A DNA stretch of 64,000 nucleotides from Cellulomonas sp. NS3 (GTDB taxonomy: Bacteria > Actinomycetota > Actinomycetes > Actinomycetales > Cellulomonadaceae): the NCBI RefSeq assembly GCF_024757985.1, contig NZ_CP103289.1:1860001-1924000 (forward strand), read 5' to 3'. Shown in pieces: positions 30,830-40,204 of the stretch. The notes beneath the pieces are model-generated. The model was not told the DNA's origin. It did not search any database and saw only the letters and a program-made list of their open reading frames with translations. The position numbers were made by a program, and so were the translations under genes. The stretch's first letter is position 1. Each line of letters starts with the position of its first letter.

Positions 30830-33772
30830 GTGGCCAAGGTCCGCGTCTACGAGCTCGCCAAAGAGCTCGGTGTGGAAAGCAAGACCATCATGACCAAGCT
30901 GGGCGACCTCGGGGAGTTCGTCCGCTCGGCGTCCTCGACGATCGAGCCGCCCGTCGTGCGCAAGCTGCGCGACCTCTACCCGGTGGGTGGTGGGTCCGCG
31001 CCCGCTCCGGCACCCGCCCGTCCTGCGGCGCCGAAGCCGGCCGCCGCGCCGGCCCCCTCGGCTGCCGCCCCTGCTGCGCCGGCCCCGGCCGCTGCTGCTC
31101 CGAGCCCCGCCGCGGCGGCGCCCGCCGCCCCAGCACCCGCACGTCCGGCCGCCCCGGCGCCGGCCGCTCCCGCGGCTCCGGCTGCCGCCGCCCCGGCTGC
31201 GCCGAGCGCCCCCGCCCGTGCGGCGAGCGCCTCGGCACCCGCCGCGCCGGCTCCCGGCGCCCCGGCCCCGGCACGTCGTCCCGGCCCTGCCGGCGACGCC
31301 GCGCGCCCTGGCCCGCGTCCGGCCCCGGCCGCATCGGCTCCGTCCGGTCGTCCCGGTGGCGCGTCGCGTCCCGGCAACAACCCGTTCGCGCCGTCGCAGG
31401 GCATGCCTCGCTCCGGTGGTCAGGGCGGCTCGGGCGGTCCCCGTCCGGGTGGCCCGCGTCCGGGCAACAACCCCTTCGCGCCCTCGCAGGGCATGCCGCG
31501 TCCCGGCGACCGTCGCGGCGGCGAGGCCCCCGCGGCCGCCTCGGGTGCCCCGGCCCCCGCGGGCGAGCGTCCCGGCGGTCCCCGTCCCGGTGGGCCGCGT
31601 CCCAACCCCGGCATGATGCCGGGCCGCAGCTCGAGCGGCGTCGGCCGCCCGGGTGAGCGACCGGGTCCCGGCGGTCGTCCGGGTGGTGGCGGCCCCGGTG
31701 GTCGTCCCGGCGGCGGCGGTGGCGGTTACGCCGGTCGTCCCGGTGGCGCTCCCGGCGGCGCTCCCGCGGGCGGTGGCGGCTTCGCCGGTCGTCCCGGTGG
31801 CGGCGGTGGTCGCCCCGGCGGTGCCGGTCGCGGCAGCACGCAGGGTGCGTTCGGTCGCGCCGGCGGTCGCCCTGTGCGCGGACGGAAGTCGAAGCGCGCG
31901 AAGCGCCAGGAGTTCGAGCAGATGCAGGCCCCCTCGCTGGGTGGCGTGCAGGTTCCCCGCGGCAACGGGCGCACGGTCGTGCGCCTGCGCCACGGCTCCT
32001 CGCTGAACGACTTCGCCGACAAGATCGACGCGAACCCCGCGAGCCTCGTCACGGTGCTGTTCCACCTCGGTGAGATGGCCACCGCGACGCAGTCGCTCGA
32101 CGAGGACACGTTCGGCACGCTCGCGGTCGAGCTCGGGTACGTCATCGAGATGGTGTCGGCCGAGGAGGAGGACCGCGAGCTGCTCGGGGCCTTCGACATC
32201 GACCTGGACCAGGAGCTCGCGGACGAGGACGACGAGCAGCTGCAGCCGCGGCCGCCCGTCGTGACCGTCATGGGCCACGTCGACCACGGCAAGACCAAGC
32301 TCCTCGACGCGATCCGCTCCACGGACGTCGTCGCGGGCGAGGCCGGCGGCATCACGCAGCACATCGGTGCCTACCAGGTGCGTCACGTCCACGAGGGCGT
32401 CGACCGCGCGCTGACCTTCATCGACACCCCGGGTCACGAGGCGTTCACCGCCATGCGTGCGCGTGGTGCGCAGGTCACGGACATCGCGATCCTCGTGGTC
32501 GCGGCCGACGACGGCGTGATGCCCCAGACGATCGAGGCGCTCAACCACGCCCAGGCGGCCGGCGTGCCGATCGTGGTCGCGGTCAACAAGGTGGACAAGG
32601 AGGGGGCCAACCCCGCCAAGATCCGCCAGCAGCTCACGGAGTACAACCTCGTGGCCGAGGAGTACGGCGGCGACACGATGTTCGTCGACGTCTCCGCGAA
32701 GCAGAACCAGGGCATCGACTCGCTGCTCGAGGCGGTCCTCCTCACGGCGGACGCGGCGCTCGACCTGCGGGCCAACCCCGACAAGGACGCGCGCGGCGTG
32801 GCCATCGAGGCCAACCTCGACAAGGGACGCGGTGCCGTCGCGACGGTCCTCGTCCAGTCGGGCACGCTGCACGTCGGTGACGCGATCGTCGCCGGCACGG
32901 CGCACGGCCGCGTCCGGGCGATGTTCGACGAGCACGGCGAGACGGTCACCGCAGCAGGGCCGGCGCGTCCGGTCATGGTGCTCGGTCTCGCGTCGGTCCC
33001 GCGCGCCGGCGACACCCTCCTGGTGGCGTCCGACGAGCGCACCGCGCGGCAGATCGCCGAGAAGCGCGAGGCGGCCGAGCGTGCCGCCCTCCTGGCGAAG
33101 CGTCGCAAGCGCATCAGCCTCGAGGACTTCACGCAGGCGCTCCAGCAGGGCAAGGTCGAGACCCTCAACCTGGTCCTCAAGGGCGACGTCTCGGGTGCCG
33201 TCGAGGCCCTCGAGGACGCGCTGCTCAAGATCGACGTCGGCGAGGAGGTCGACCTGCGCGTGATCCACCGCGGTGTGGGTGCCATCACGCAGAACGACGT
33301 CAACCTCGCGACGGTCGACAACGCGATCATCATCGGGTTCAACGTCAAGTACGCGGAGCGCGTCGAGGAGCTCGCCGACCGCGAGGGTGTGGACGTCCGG
33401 TTCTACTCGGTCATCTACCAGGCCATCGACGACGTCGAGGCCGCCCTCAAGGGCATGCTCAAGCCGGAGTACGAGGAGGCGCAGCTCGGCACCGCGGAGG
33501 TGCGCGAGGTGTTCCGCTCCTCGAAGTTCGGCAACATCGCCGGTTCGCTCGTGCGCTCCGGGGAGATCCGCCGCAACACGAAGGCGCGCGTGCTCCGCAA
33601 CGGCACCGTCGTGGGCGACAACCTCACGATCGAGTCGCTCAAGCGGTTCAAGGACGACGCGACCGAGGTCCGCGAGGGCTACGAGTGCGGTATCGGGCTC
33701 GGCTCGTTCAACAACATCGAGATCGGCGACACGATCGAGACGTGGGAGATGCGGGAGAAGCCGCGGTCCTGA
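30830..33772 (+). CDS. infB: Translation initiation factor IF-2
   Basis: A 980-residue GTPase that brings fMet-tRNA to the 30S subunit. An IF2-N module ([20 protein letters not shown]) is followed by a 350-residue disordered region, first Ala/Pro then Gly/Arg-rich, with [12 protein letters not shown] occurring twice. A second IF2-N module lies near 385-460. The G domain begins around 470 with [14 protein letters not shown] (G1 near 481), then DTPGHEAF and NKVDKEG; domains II-IV complete the protein. GTG 30830 follows AGGAGAG. The large linker is normal for high-GC Actinobacteria. Confidence 0.97.
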   Translation: MAKVRVYELAKELGVESKTIMTKLGDLGEFVRSASSTIEPPVVRKLRDLYPVGGGSAPAPAPARPAAPKPAAAPAPSAAAPAAPAPAAAAPSPAAAAPAAPAPARPAAPAPAAPAAPAAAAPAAPSAPARAASASAPAAPAPGAPAPARRPGPAGDAARPGPRPAPAASAPSGRPGGASRPGNNPFAPSQGMPRSGGQGGSGGPRPGGPRPGNNPFAPSQGMPRPGDRRGGEAPAAASGAPAPAGERPGGPRPGGPRPNPGMMPGRSSSGVGRPGERPGPGGRPGGGGPGGRPGGGGGGYAGRPGGAPGGAPAGGGGFAGRPGGGGGRPGGAGRGSTQGAFGRAGGRPVRGRKSKRAKRQEFEQMQAPSLGGVQVPRGNGRTVVRLRHGSSLNDFADKIDANPASLVTVLFHLGEMATATQSLDEDTFGTLAVELGYVIEMVSAEEEDRELLGAFDIDLDQELADEDDEQLQPRPPVVTVMGHVDHGKTKLLDAIRSTDVVAGEAGGITQHIGAYQVRHVHEGVDRALTFIDTPGHEAFTAMRARGAQVTDIAILVVAADDGVMPQTIEALNHAQAAGVPIVVAVNKVDKEGANPAKIRQQLTEYNLVAEEYGGDTMFVDVSAKQNQGIDSLLEAVLLTADAALDLRANPDKDARGVAIEANLDKGRGAVATVLVQSGTLHVGDAIVAGTAHGRVRAMFDEHGETVTAAGPARPVMVLGLASVPRAGDTLLVASDERTARQIAEKREAAERAALLAKRRKRISLEDFTQALQQGKVETLNLVLKGDVSGAVEALEDALLKIDVGEEVDLRVIHRGVGAITQNDVNLATVDNAIIIGFNVKYAERVEELADREGVDVRFYSVIYQAIDDVEAALKGMLKPEYEEAQLGTAEVREVFRSSKFGNIAGSLVRSGEIRRNTKARVLRNGTVVGDNLTIESLKRFKDDATEVREGYECGIGLGSFNNIEIGDTIETWEMREKPRS

Positions 33773-33815
33773 CCGCGTGCTCGACCGCACGACCCGCATG
33801 ACGCCGTGAACGTCG

Positions 33816-33845
33816 GGTGGCCCGGACCTGCTGGTCCGGGCCACC
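33816..33845 (+). terminator. Hairpin between infB and rbfA
   Basis: A perfect 13-bp stem (33816-33828 with 33833-33845) with the loop TGCT lies 43 nt after infB. There is no T-tract. rbfA follows 63 nt later, so this may be partial attenuation rather than a full stop. Confidence 0.6.
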
Positions 33846-33908
33846 TGGCGCTCCGGCACCTGTCGGCCCCGGGACGGGGTCCGACCGACGACGAAAGGCG
33901 GAGATGTC

Positions 33909-34364
33909 ATGGCTGACCACGGTCGCGCGAGGAAGCTCGCGGAGCGCATCCAGCAGATCGTCGCGCAGATGATCGACACGCGGATCAAGGACCCGCGTCT
34001 CGGGTTCGCCACGATCACCGACGTGCGCATGACCGGCGACCTCCAGCACGCCGACGTGTTCTACACGGTGCTCGGCGACGACGAGGCGCGTGCGGGGACG
34101 GCTGCGGCGCTCGAGAGCGCCAAGGGGCTCATCCGCTCCGAGGTCGGCAAGCAGACCGGGATCCGGCTCACGCCGACGCTCGACTTCCACCTCGACGCGG
34201 TGCCGGAGACGGCGGCGCACCTCGAGGCGGCGCTGCTCGAGGCCGCCCGCCGGGACGCCGAGGTCGCCGCGCTCGCCGCATCGGCCCGGTACGCGGGCGA
34301 GCCGGACCCGTACCGCAAGCCGGTCGAGGACGAGGGCGAGGACGCGGCGGACGACGTCCGCTGA
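33909..34364 (+). CDS. rbfA: Ribosome-binding factor A
   Basis: A 151-residue 30S maturation factor with a KH-like fold. Family text: HGRARKLAERIQQIVAQMI near the start, DPRLGFATITDVRMTGDLQH, and RLTPTLDFHLDAVPETAAHL. The last 30 residues form an acidic tail. ATG 33909 has AAAGGCGGAGATGTC just upstream. A strong bidirectional hairpin separates it from the convergent sulfur operon. Confidence 0.96.
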   Translation: MADHGRARKLAERIQQIVAQMIDTRIKDPRLGFATITDVRMTGDLQHADVFYTVLGDDEARAGTAAALESAKGLIRSEVGKQTGIRLTPTLDFHLDAVPETAAHLEAALLEAARRDAEVAALAASARYAGEPDPYRKPVEDEGEDAADDVR

Positions 34365-34379
34365 CCCGACGCGCGCACG

Positions 34380-34418
34380 ACGACGCCCGTGCCCCTCACG
34401 CTGGGGCACGGGCGTCGT
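34380..34418. terminator. Bidirectional terminator between rbfA and the sulfur operon
   Basis: A perfect 16-bp stem (34380-34395 with 34403-34418, 7-nt loop) lies in the 69-nt space between two convergent stops. It can serve both transcripts. Confidence 0.75.
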
Positions 34419-34433
34419 GGCGTCCGGGGGATG

Positions 34434-35009
34434 TCAGATCGACGGCACGAGCGACTCGTCCCGGCGCCGCTCCGACAAGAACGGCAGCGCCCGGGCGAGC
34501 GCCTTGTCGATGCGGGAGTCGAGCTCGGCGCCCGTCACCTGGTAGCTCGTGAACTCGCTGTCGTGCGCGTAGATCGCGAGCGGCAGCGTCTCGGCCTGGA
34601 AGAAGCCAAACAGCGGCCGGAACTGGTGCTCGAGGGCCAGGGTGTGCCGCTCGGAGCCGCCGGTCGCGACGAGCAGGACCGGGGTCCCGGCGAGCGCGGT
34701 CGGGGCCAGCAGGTCGAACACGTGCTTGAACAGGCCCGTGTAGGAGCCTTTGTAGATCGGGCTCGCCGCGACGACCAGGTCCGCCGCGGCGATCTCGGCG
34801 AGCGAGCGGGCGATGGGCGAGCCCGGGTCGCCGTACGTGTCGGTGAAGAACGGCACGAGGTCGGTCACGTGGAGGGTGGTGGCGTCGAGCGGCAGGTGCC
34901 GGCCGAGGCGCTCGACGATCTCGGCGACGAGCGCCGCGGTCTTGGACGGGACGCTCGGGCTGCCGTTGACGGCGACGACCTTGAGCGGGGTCTCGGTGCT
35001 GCGGGTCAT
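34434..35009 (-). CDS. NAD(P)H-dependent FMN reductase (SsuE/MsuE type)
   Basis: A 191-residue flavodoxin-fold reductase. VVAVNGSPSVPSKTAALV forms the FMN phosphate loop, and AASPIYKGSYTGLFKHVFDL is the typical SsuE/MsuE segment. It should supply reduced FMN to the flavin monooxygenase encoded just upstream in the same operon, so that sulfonates or related organosulfur compounds can be cleaved to sulfite. Start ATG 35009 follows GAGAGGACC. It is the last gene of the reverse-strand operon, ending at a strong hairpin. Confidence 0.9.
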   Translation of the reverse strand: MTRSTETPLKVVAVNGSPSVPSKTAALVAEIVERLGRHLPLDATTLHVTDLVPFFTDTYGDPGSPIARSLAEIAAADLVVAASPIYKGSYTGLFKHVFDLLAPTALAGTPVLLVATGGSERHTLALEHQFRPLFGFFQAETLPLAIYAHDSEFTSYQVTGAELDSRIDKALARALPFLSERRRDESLVPSI

Positions 35010-35035
35010 GAGGGGTCCTCTCGGGGTCGGGCGGG

Positions 35036-36409
35036 TCAGACGCCGGCCAGGGCGGGCTCGGCCTCGGGAGCCGTCGCGTACCGGTTCACGGGCCGGTCGA
35101 GCCCGAGGTGGTCGCGCAGGGTGGTGCCCGTGTACCCCTCGCGGAACAGCCCGCGCGCCCGCAGGAGCGGCACGACGTGCTCGGTGAACGCCTCGATGCC
35201 GCCGGGCAGGAACGGCGGCATGACGTTGAAGCCGTCCGCGGCGCCGTGCGTGAACCACTCGGTGATCGTGTCGGCGACCTGCTCGGGCGTGCCGGCCACG
35301 ACGCGGTGCCCGCGGGCTCCCGCGAGGCGGTGCAGCAGCTCGCGCAGGGTCGGCTGCTCGCGGCGCACGATGCCCGCGACGACCTGCCGGCGCGAGCGGT
35401 TGTTCTCGGTCACGTCGCCCGCGTCGGCGAACACGTCGAGCGGGACTGGCCGGTCGAGGTCCGCGACGTCGAACGTCGCCTCGGCGAGCGTCGCGAGCTG
35501 GCGCAGGCCGTACTCGGGCACCGTGAGCTCGTTGAACTCGCGCTCGAGCGCGCGGGCCTCCGCCTCGGTCCCGCCCAGGAAGGGGCTGATCCCCGGGAGG
35601 ATCTTGACCTGGTCCGGGCGGCGACCGTAGCGCTCGACGCCGGCCTTGATGTCGGCGTAGAACGCCTGTGCGTCGCTGAGCTGCTGGTGCGCCGTGAAGA
35701 TCGCCTCGGCGTGCCGGCTCGCGAAGGCGCGGCCCGCGTTGGACGCCCCGGCCTGGACGAGCACCGGGTGGCCCTGCGGCGGGCGCGGGGCGTTGAGCGC
35801 CCCCGCGACGCGCAGGTGCTCGCCGCGGAACGCCGCCGGGTGGATGCGGGAGGGGTCGGCGAACCGGCCCGTCGCGCGGTCCGCGAGCACCGCGTCGTCC
35901 TGCCAGCTGTCCCACAGTCGCGTGGCGACCTCGACGAACTCGCCGGCGCGCGCGTACCGCTCGCTCGGGTCGGGGTGCTCGTCGAGCCCGAAGTTCGGGG
36001 CGGCGGCGGACGCCGCGGTCGTCACGATGTTCCAGCCGGCCCGGCCGCCGCTCAGGTGGTCGAGCGTCGCGAACAGGCGAGCGAGGTTGTACGGGTCGTA
36101 GAAGGTGGTCGACGCGGTCGCGATGAGCCCGATACGGGTCGTGACGGCGGCGACCGATGCGAGGGTCAGGATCGGCTCGAGGTGGGCCGCGCTGTTGAAC
36201 TCGATGCCGGGGCTGAGCACCGGGCCGTCGGCGAAGAAGATGGCGTCGAACGCGGCACGCTCGGCGTGCTGGGCGAGCTCGTGGTGGTAGCCGGCGGTGA
36301 ACAGGCGGTCGACCGGGGTCGACGGGTGGCGCCAGGCGGCCTCGTGGTGGCCGACGCCGTTGATGAACAGGTTGAGGCTGAGCTGCCGGCGTGCGGGCTG
36401 GTCGGACAT
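35036..36409 (-). CDS. LLM-class flavin-dependent monooxygenase (NtaA/SnaA/DszA-like)
   Basis: A 457-residue bacterial-luciferase-like two-component monooxygenase. RQLSLNLFINGVGHHEAAWR at the N-terminus, AAFDAIFFADGP, and HLSGGRAGWNIVTTA are typical of the NtaA/SnaA/DszA branch, whose members use FMNH2 to oxidise chelators, sulfones or alkyl sulfur compounds. Placement between a sulfonate-type ABC transporter and an FMN reductase argues for organosulfur desulfurisation; the substrate cannot be fixed from sequence. ATG 36409 is used; 26 nt separate it from the reductase gene. Confidence 0.9.
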   Translation of the reverse strand: MSDQPARRQLSLNLFINGVGHHEAAWRHPSTPVDRLFTAGYHHELAQHAERAAFDAIFFADGPVLSPGIEFNSAAHLEPILTLASVAAVTTRIGLIATASTTFYDPYNLARLFATLDHLSGGRAGWNIVTTAASAAAPNFGLDEHPDPSERYARAGEFVEVATRLWDSWQDDAVLADRATGRFADPSRIHPAAFRGEHLRVAGALNAPRPPQGHPVLVQAGASNAGRAFASRHAEAIFTAHQQLSDAQAFYADIKAGVERYGRRPDQVKILPGISPFLGGTEAEARALEREFNELTVPEYGLRQLATLAEATFDVADLDRPVPLDVFADAGDVTENNRSRRQVVAGIVRREQPTLRELLHRLAGARGHRVVAGTPEQVADTITEWFTHGAADGFNVMPPFLPGGIEAFTEHVVPLLRARGLFREGYTGTTLRDHLGLDRPVNRYATAPEAEPALAGV

Positions 36410-36441
36410 GGTGGACCTCGCGATCGGTGGAGGGGAGAGGG

Positions 36442-37518
36442 TCAGGAGGCGTCCACGGGCTCGCCGTCGGGTCCGCTGTCCGGCTCGTAGGTGCCGTTGG
36501 CGTACGGGTTGTACTCGTTGCTGTAGACGTCGTCCGCGGTGAAGCGGCCCTTCTCGAGCTCGCCGTTGCGGACGAGCCAGTCGATCCACGTCGAGACCTC
36601 GCGCTCCTCGATGACGCCGCCGGGCGTGGAGACGCCCACCGACTTCCAGAAGGGCACGAGCTCCGGGGTCTCGCCGCGGTCGCGGCCCTCGATGATCTGC
36701 GTGTACCGCGCGTGCACCTCCTCGACGGGGGTGACCTGCGTCCAGCGGATCGCGCGGGCGATGCCCTGCACGTAGTCGGCGACGGCCTCGGGGTTCTCCT
36801 CGATGAAGTCGTCACGGAAGATGTACGACCCGTAGCTGAACTCGCCGAAGAGCTCGACCTCGGAGAACAGCAGGCGCAGCCCGCCGGGCTCGAGGGCCTT
36901 GTCCTGGAAGACCGAGCTGATCGCGACGACGTCGACCTGGCCCTCGCGCAGGACCTGCTCCGCGTTGACGGGCGGGACGACCGTCAGCTCGACCTGGGCG
37001 ATCTCGTCGGCGTCGAGCCCCTCGCGGGCGAGCCACTCGCGGATGACGAACTCGCTCTGCGCGCCGAGGGTGTTGATCCCGATCTTCTTGCCGATGAGGT
37101 CCCGCGCCCCGGCGACGGGAGAGCCCTCGAGCGTGTAGAAGCCGCCGAAGGCCTTGGTGTCGGAGCCGTAGTACGAGATGACGGACGTGACCTTCGCGCC
37201 CGACGACCGGAGCTTGACGATCGCGCCGTTGAACGCGCCGCCGACGTCGGTGGCGCCCGTCGCCGCGGACTGGATGCTCTGCGGCCCGCCGGTCGAGTTG
37301 CCGACCCACTCGAGCCGGACCTTCTCGAAGTAGCCGAGGTCGTCGGCCAGCTCGGGGAGCGTGACCTGACCGGCCGAGCCGTCGTAGCGGATCGTCGTCG
37401 TGCCGTCGGCGTCGACCGTCGCGGCGTCGGCAGCCCCCGAGCACGCGGCGAGCGTGAGGACGAGCGCTCCTGCGGGAACGGCGGAGGCCGCGGCGGACAG
37501 ACGTGAGGACAAGGACAT
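36442..37518 (-). CDS. ABC transporter substrate-binding lipoprotein (sulfonate/nitrate/taurine type)
   Basis: A 358-residue extracellular binding protein. The signal peptide ends at lipobox LAAC (Cys26). The mature part begins with RYDGSAGQVTLPELADDLGYF and includes KKIGINTLGAQSEFVIREWL and ENPEAVADYVQGIARAIRW, the SsuA/NMT1-like fold. It should deliver an alkyl sulfonate or related anion to the permease encoded just upstream. ATG 37518 has TGGAG eight bases upstream. The 100-nt gap to the permease gene has no clear feature. Confidence 0.9.
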   Translation of the reverse strand: MSLSSRLSAAASAVPAGALVLTLAACSGAADAATVDADGTTTIRYDGSAGQVTLPELADDLGYFEKVRLEWVGNSTGGPQSIQSAATGATDVGGAFNGAIVKLRSSGAKVTSVISYYGSDTKAFGGFYTLEGSPVAGARDLIGKKIGINTLGAQSEFVIREWLAREGLDADEIAQVELTVVPPVNAEQVLREGQVDVVAISSVFQDKALEPGGLRLLFSEVELFGEFSYGSYIFRDDFIEENPEAVADYVQGIARAIRWTQVTPVEEVHARYTQIIEGRDRGETPELVPFWKSVGVSTPGGVIEEREVSTWIDWLVRNGELEKGRFTADDVYSNEYNPYANGTYEPDSGPDGEPVDAS

Positions 37519-37618
37519 GAGAATGCTCCAGGGAGGTGTTTTCGGGGTCGACGAAAGGGCCGACGCCGTGCTGCGGACGAGCCGGTGGACGCGTGGGGAA
37601 ATGGCGGGGCGGGAGCGT

Positions 37619-38539
37619 TCAGGAGGACGCGGTGCGCCAGCGCGAGAAATGCCGTTCGAGGGTGAGGAGCACGCCGTTGACGCTCACGCCGACGAGCGCG
37701 ATCGCGATGATTCCGGCGTACATCTTCTCGATCTGGAAGTTGAACTGCGCGTACGTGATCAGGTAGCCGAGACCGGCCTTCGCCCCGACCATCTCGGCGG
37801 CGATCAGCACGAGGATCGACGACGCGCCGGCCATGCGGACCCCGGTGAACACCGTCGGGACCGCGGCGGGGAGCACGACCTTCTGTAACAGCCGCAACGA
37901 CGACAGCCCGAGCGAGCGGGCCGACTTCACGAGCAGCGGGTCGACCGAGCGCACCGCCGAGATGGTGGTGAGCAGGACGGGGAAGGTGCACGCGTAGACG
38001 ACGAGCGCGATCTTCGAGGTCTCACCGATGCCGAGGATGAGGATGAACACCGGCAGCAGCGCGAGCGCGGCCGTGTTCCGGAAGAGCTCGAGGAACGGGT
38101 TGAGGACGTCGGAGACGCGCCCGTACCAGCCGATCGCGACGCCGAGCGGGATCGCGGCCAGCACCGCGATCGCGAAGCCGGTGCCCGCGCGGCTCAGGCT
38201 CGCACCCAGGTGCAGGGCGAGCTCGCCGCTCGAGACGAGGGTGCCGAAGGCGCCGAGCACGCGGCTCAGCGGCGGGAGGAACACCGCGTCGACGAGCCCG
38301 ACGCGGGGTGCGACCTCCCAGAGCGCGAGGAACAGGACGAGGACGATCGAGGCCCGCAGCGCTCGTGCGGCGTGGGCGCGCACACGCCGGGAGAGCGGGG
38401 GAGTCGCGTCGCGGTCCGCGGCGAGCGCGGGCCGGCGCCCGAGCGTGGGCGGGTCCGCGAACGCGACGGTGTCCTCGGCGACCGGGACGGCGAGGGGTGC
38501 GGTGCCCGGGTCGGTCCGGGGTGACAGGGTGCTAGGCAC
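37619..38539 (-). CDS. ABC transporter permease (SsuC/TauC-like)
   Basis: A 306-residue membrane protein with about six transmembrane segments after a 60-residue N-terminal tail rich in Pro/Ala/Thr. The coupling-loop signature EAA-like segment SARSLGLSSLRLLQKVVLPA is clear and contacts the ATPase. It forms the channel of the sulfonate-type importer. GTG 38539 overlaps the end of the ATPase gene by 8 bp, so the two are translationally coupled. Confidence 0.92.
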   Translation of the reverse strand: MPSTLSPRTDPGTAPLAVPVAEDTVAFADPPTLGRRPALAADRDATPPLSRRVRAHAARALRASIVLVLFLALWEVAPRVGLVDAVFLPPLSRVLGAFGTLVSSGELALHLGASLSRAGTGFAIAVLAAIPLGVAIGWYGRVSDVLNPFLELFRNTAALALLPVFILILGIGETSKIALVVYACTFPVLLTTISAVRSVDPLLVKSARSLGLSSLRLLQKVVLPAAVPTVFTGVRMAGASSILVLIAAEMVGAKAGLGYLITYAQFNFQIEKMYAGIIAIALVGVSVNGVLLTLERHFSRWRTASS

Positions 38540-39386
38540 GGGCGGGCTCCAGCGTGGCGTGCAGGGGCAGGAGGTCGGTCGCGGCGTCGTCGGCGTCCGC
38601 GGTCGGGCTGTGCAGCTCGGTCCAGACCTGGTGCCGCAGGCGCCCGAACTCGGGGTCGGAGCGGATGTCGTCGGACCGGCCGCGGTCCAGGTGGACGTCG
38701 ATCACGGTGCGCAGGCGGCCGGGGTGCGGGCTCATCACCGCCACGCGCTGGCCCAGATAGAGGGCCTCGTCCATCCCGTGCGTGATGAAGACGATGGTGG
38801 TCCCGGTCGCGCGCCAGATGCGCAGGAGCTCGTCCTGCAGCGTCTCGCGGGTCTGGGCGTCGAGCGCCGCGAACGGCTCGTCCATGAGGAGCACCTCCGG
38901 CTCGAACGCGAGGGCCCGGGCGATCGCGACGCGCTGCTTCATCCCGCCGGACAGCTCGTGCGGGTAGCGCTGCTCGAAGCCGCTGAGGCCCACGAGGTCG
39001 AGGTAGCGTGCGGAGATCTCCGCACGCCGTGCCTTGCTGAGCCCCTTGGCCTCGAGGCCGAGCTCGACGTTCGCCCGCGCCGTCCGCCAGGGCAGCAGCG
39101 CGTACTGCTGGAACACGACGCCCCGGTCCAGACCGGGGCCGGTGAGCGGCTGGCCGTCGAGCAGGATCGCGCCCGACGACGGCTGCGTGAGGCCCGCGAG
39201 CAGGTCGAGCAGCGTCGACTTGCCGCATCCCGAGGGCCCGACGACGGTCAGCAGCTGCCCCGCGGGGACGTCGAGCGTGAAGTCGTCGAGCGCGGTGAAC
39301 AGCGTGCGGGCGCCGCGTCCGCGGGTGTCGTCGCGGACCGTGAAGTCCTTGTGGACGTGGTCGAACCTGAGCTTGGGCGTGGGCAT
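38532..39386 (-). CDS. ABC transporter ATP-binding protein (SsuB/TauB-like)
   Basis: A 284-residue ATPase, first gene of the sulfur operon. Walker A GPSGCGKST is at 50-58, the Q-loop follows in VVFQQYALLPW, the signature is LSGGMKQR, Walker B is VLLMDEPFAALD, and the switch His is in IVFITHGMDEA. A 45-residue C-terminal tail is poorly conserved. ATG 39386 is preceded by a small hairpin containing the ribosome-binding site. The 316 nt upstream on this strand separate it from a leader peptide ORF. Confidence 0.93.
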   Translation of the reverse strand: MPTPKLRFDHVHKDFTVRDDTRGRGARTLFTALDDFTLDVPAGQLLTVVGPSGCGKSTLLDLLAGLTQPSSGAILLDGQPLTGPGLDRGVVFQQYALLPWRTARANVELGLEAKGLSKARRAEISARYLDLVGLSGFEQRYPHELSGGMKQRVAIARALAFEPEVLLMDEPFAALDAQTRETLQDELLRIWRATGTTIVFITHGMDEALYLGQRVAVMSPHPGRLRTVIDVHLDRGRSDDIRSDPEFGRLRHQVWTELHSPTADADDAATDLLPLHATLEPARA

Positions 39387-39702
39387 GACCTGCCTTTCCG
39401 GGCAGGGGTGCGCGGGAGCAGGGCGGGCGGGGTGGGACACCGGCGAGACCACCGGTCCGGTGAGCAGCGCCGCGGGAACGGACGGCCCACCGACCGCGGG
39501 TGCACGGGCGCTCCCGGTCCGTCCGGACGCGTGGAGCGCGGTGGGCGCACGGGCCGTCCGTCGTGGAGCGGTGGGGAGCGGTCGTTGCGGGACCGTCGGC
39601 GGTCAGCCGGTGCGCGGCGAACGGGTCCCGACGTCGGGACGGAGGCTCAGCGGCGGCTGGACGCCCGGGTCGCGCGGTGGTGCGCCGGGCGTGGTGCGGT
39701 GA
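39387..39702 (-). promoter_or_regulatory. Leader region between leader peptide and ABC operon
   Basis: No gene is seen in these 316 nt. At the operon-proximal end (39389-39406) the reverse strand reads CCTGCC-CGGAAA-GGCAGG, a hairpin that holds the GGAAAGG ribosome-binding site partly in its loop, two bases before the ATG. The rest is GC-rich with several short inverted repeats. Given the leader peptide upstream, this is the likely attenuation segment. Confidence 0.5.
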
Positions 39703-39825
39703 CTACCGACAGAGCCGGCTGGCGACGCGCATGAGGTCGACGGCGCGCTGGGACGTGAGGTGGACCGGCAGGTGCCCGGACGGGCGACCCTCCGTGACCT
39801 CGCGCAGTGCGGCCTCGGTGAACAT
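39703..39825 (-). CDS. Putative sulfur-operon leader peptide (40 aa, ends VDLMRVASRLCR)
   Basis: A 40-codon ORF starting at ATG 39825: MFTEAALREV and ending QRAVDLMRVASRLCR-stop. The C-terminal VDLxRVASxxCR pattern is that of short putative leader peptides seen upstream of sulfur and cysteine genes in Actinobacteria. The single Cys codon is the second last before the stop, where slowed translation at low cysteine would stall the ribosome at the end of the ORF. TAGTTT (39833-39838) ends seven bases before the ATG, so the message is probably leaderless. The ABC operon lies 316 nt downstream. Confidence 0.72.
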   Translation of the reverse strand: MFTEAALREVTEGRPSGHLPVHLTSQRAVDLMRVASRLCR

Positions 39826-39832
39826 GTCGGGA

Positions 39833-39862
39833 AAACTAGTGACACGGTCCGCGCCGGCGCAA
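39833..39862 (-). promoter_or_regulatory. Promoter of the leader peptide and sulfur operon
   Basis: On the reverse strand, -35-like TTGCGC (39857-39862), an 18-bp spacer, and -10-like TAGTTT (39833-39838) are seen. The start point would fall at the leader-peptide ATG. Confidence 0.6.
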
Positions 39863-40204
39863 TACGCATCCATGGGGTGAGACGACCGCGTCGCCCGGAC
39901 TCGTGGACCATGCATTTCCGGGCCGTCGCGCGCCGCAGGAATCCCTGGGCGGGAACGGCCCGCGCGAAGAATGCTGCTGCTCCCACCGGGTGCGTCGCGG
40001 GACGTCGGAAATCCTGGCGCACAGGATTGCGTGGAACCGCGGAGCGGGGTCCCTTCTCGCTCCGGACCCGCCGACGGTCGTCGGGCGCGCGCCGGACGCG
40101 GGGTGCGGGCGAGCGGCACAGGGGAGCTCTCCACCCCTGCCGCGTCTGGGTCCGCCCTGTTAGCGTGGTTCACGCACATCGTCCCGGGCTGCTCCACATC
40201 GTCG
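39863..40204. other. Divergent intergenic region, sulfur operon / cellulase
   Basis: No gene is supported in this stretch. It carries the control regions for two accessory units reading apart, and its middle part (about 39895-40035) is less GC-rich than the surroundings. For the cellulase, TAGCGT at 40161-40166 could be a -10, giving a leader of about 50 nt. Confidence 0.5.

Noticed and set aside
31020-31860. Repeats and long open frames in several directions within infB
   Set aside because: They follow from the Ala/Pro and Gly/Arg-rich linker of IF-2 and high GC; codon pattern supports only the infB frame.
28991-34030. A very long open frame on the strand opposite rimP-nusA-infB
   Set aside because: High GC leaves few stop codons; the translation is low complexity and lacks any domain, while the sense genes are certain.
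39826-39873. Longer leader peptide starting at ATG 39873 with an added N-terminal Cys (MDAYCAG)
   Set aside because: The -10-like TAGTTT lies inside that extension, so a transcript from it could only use the ATG at 39825.
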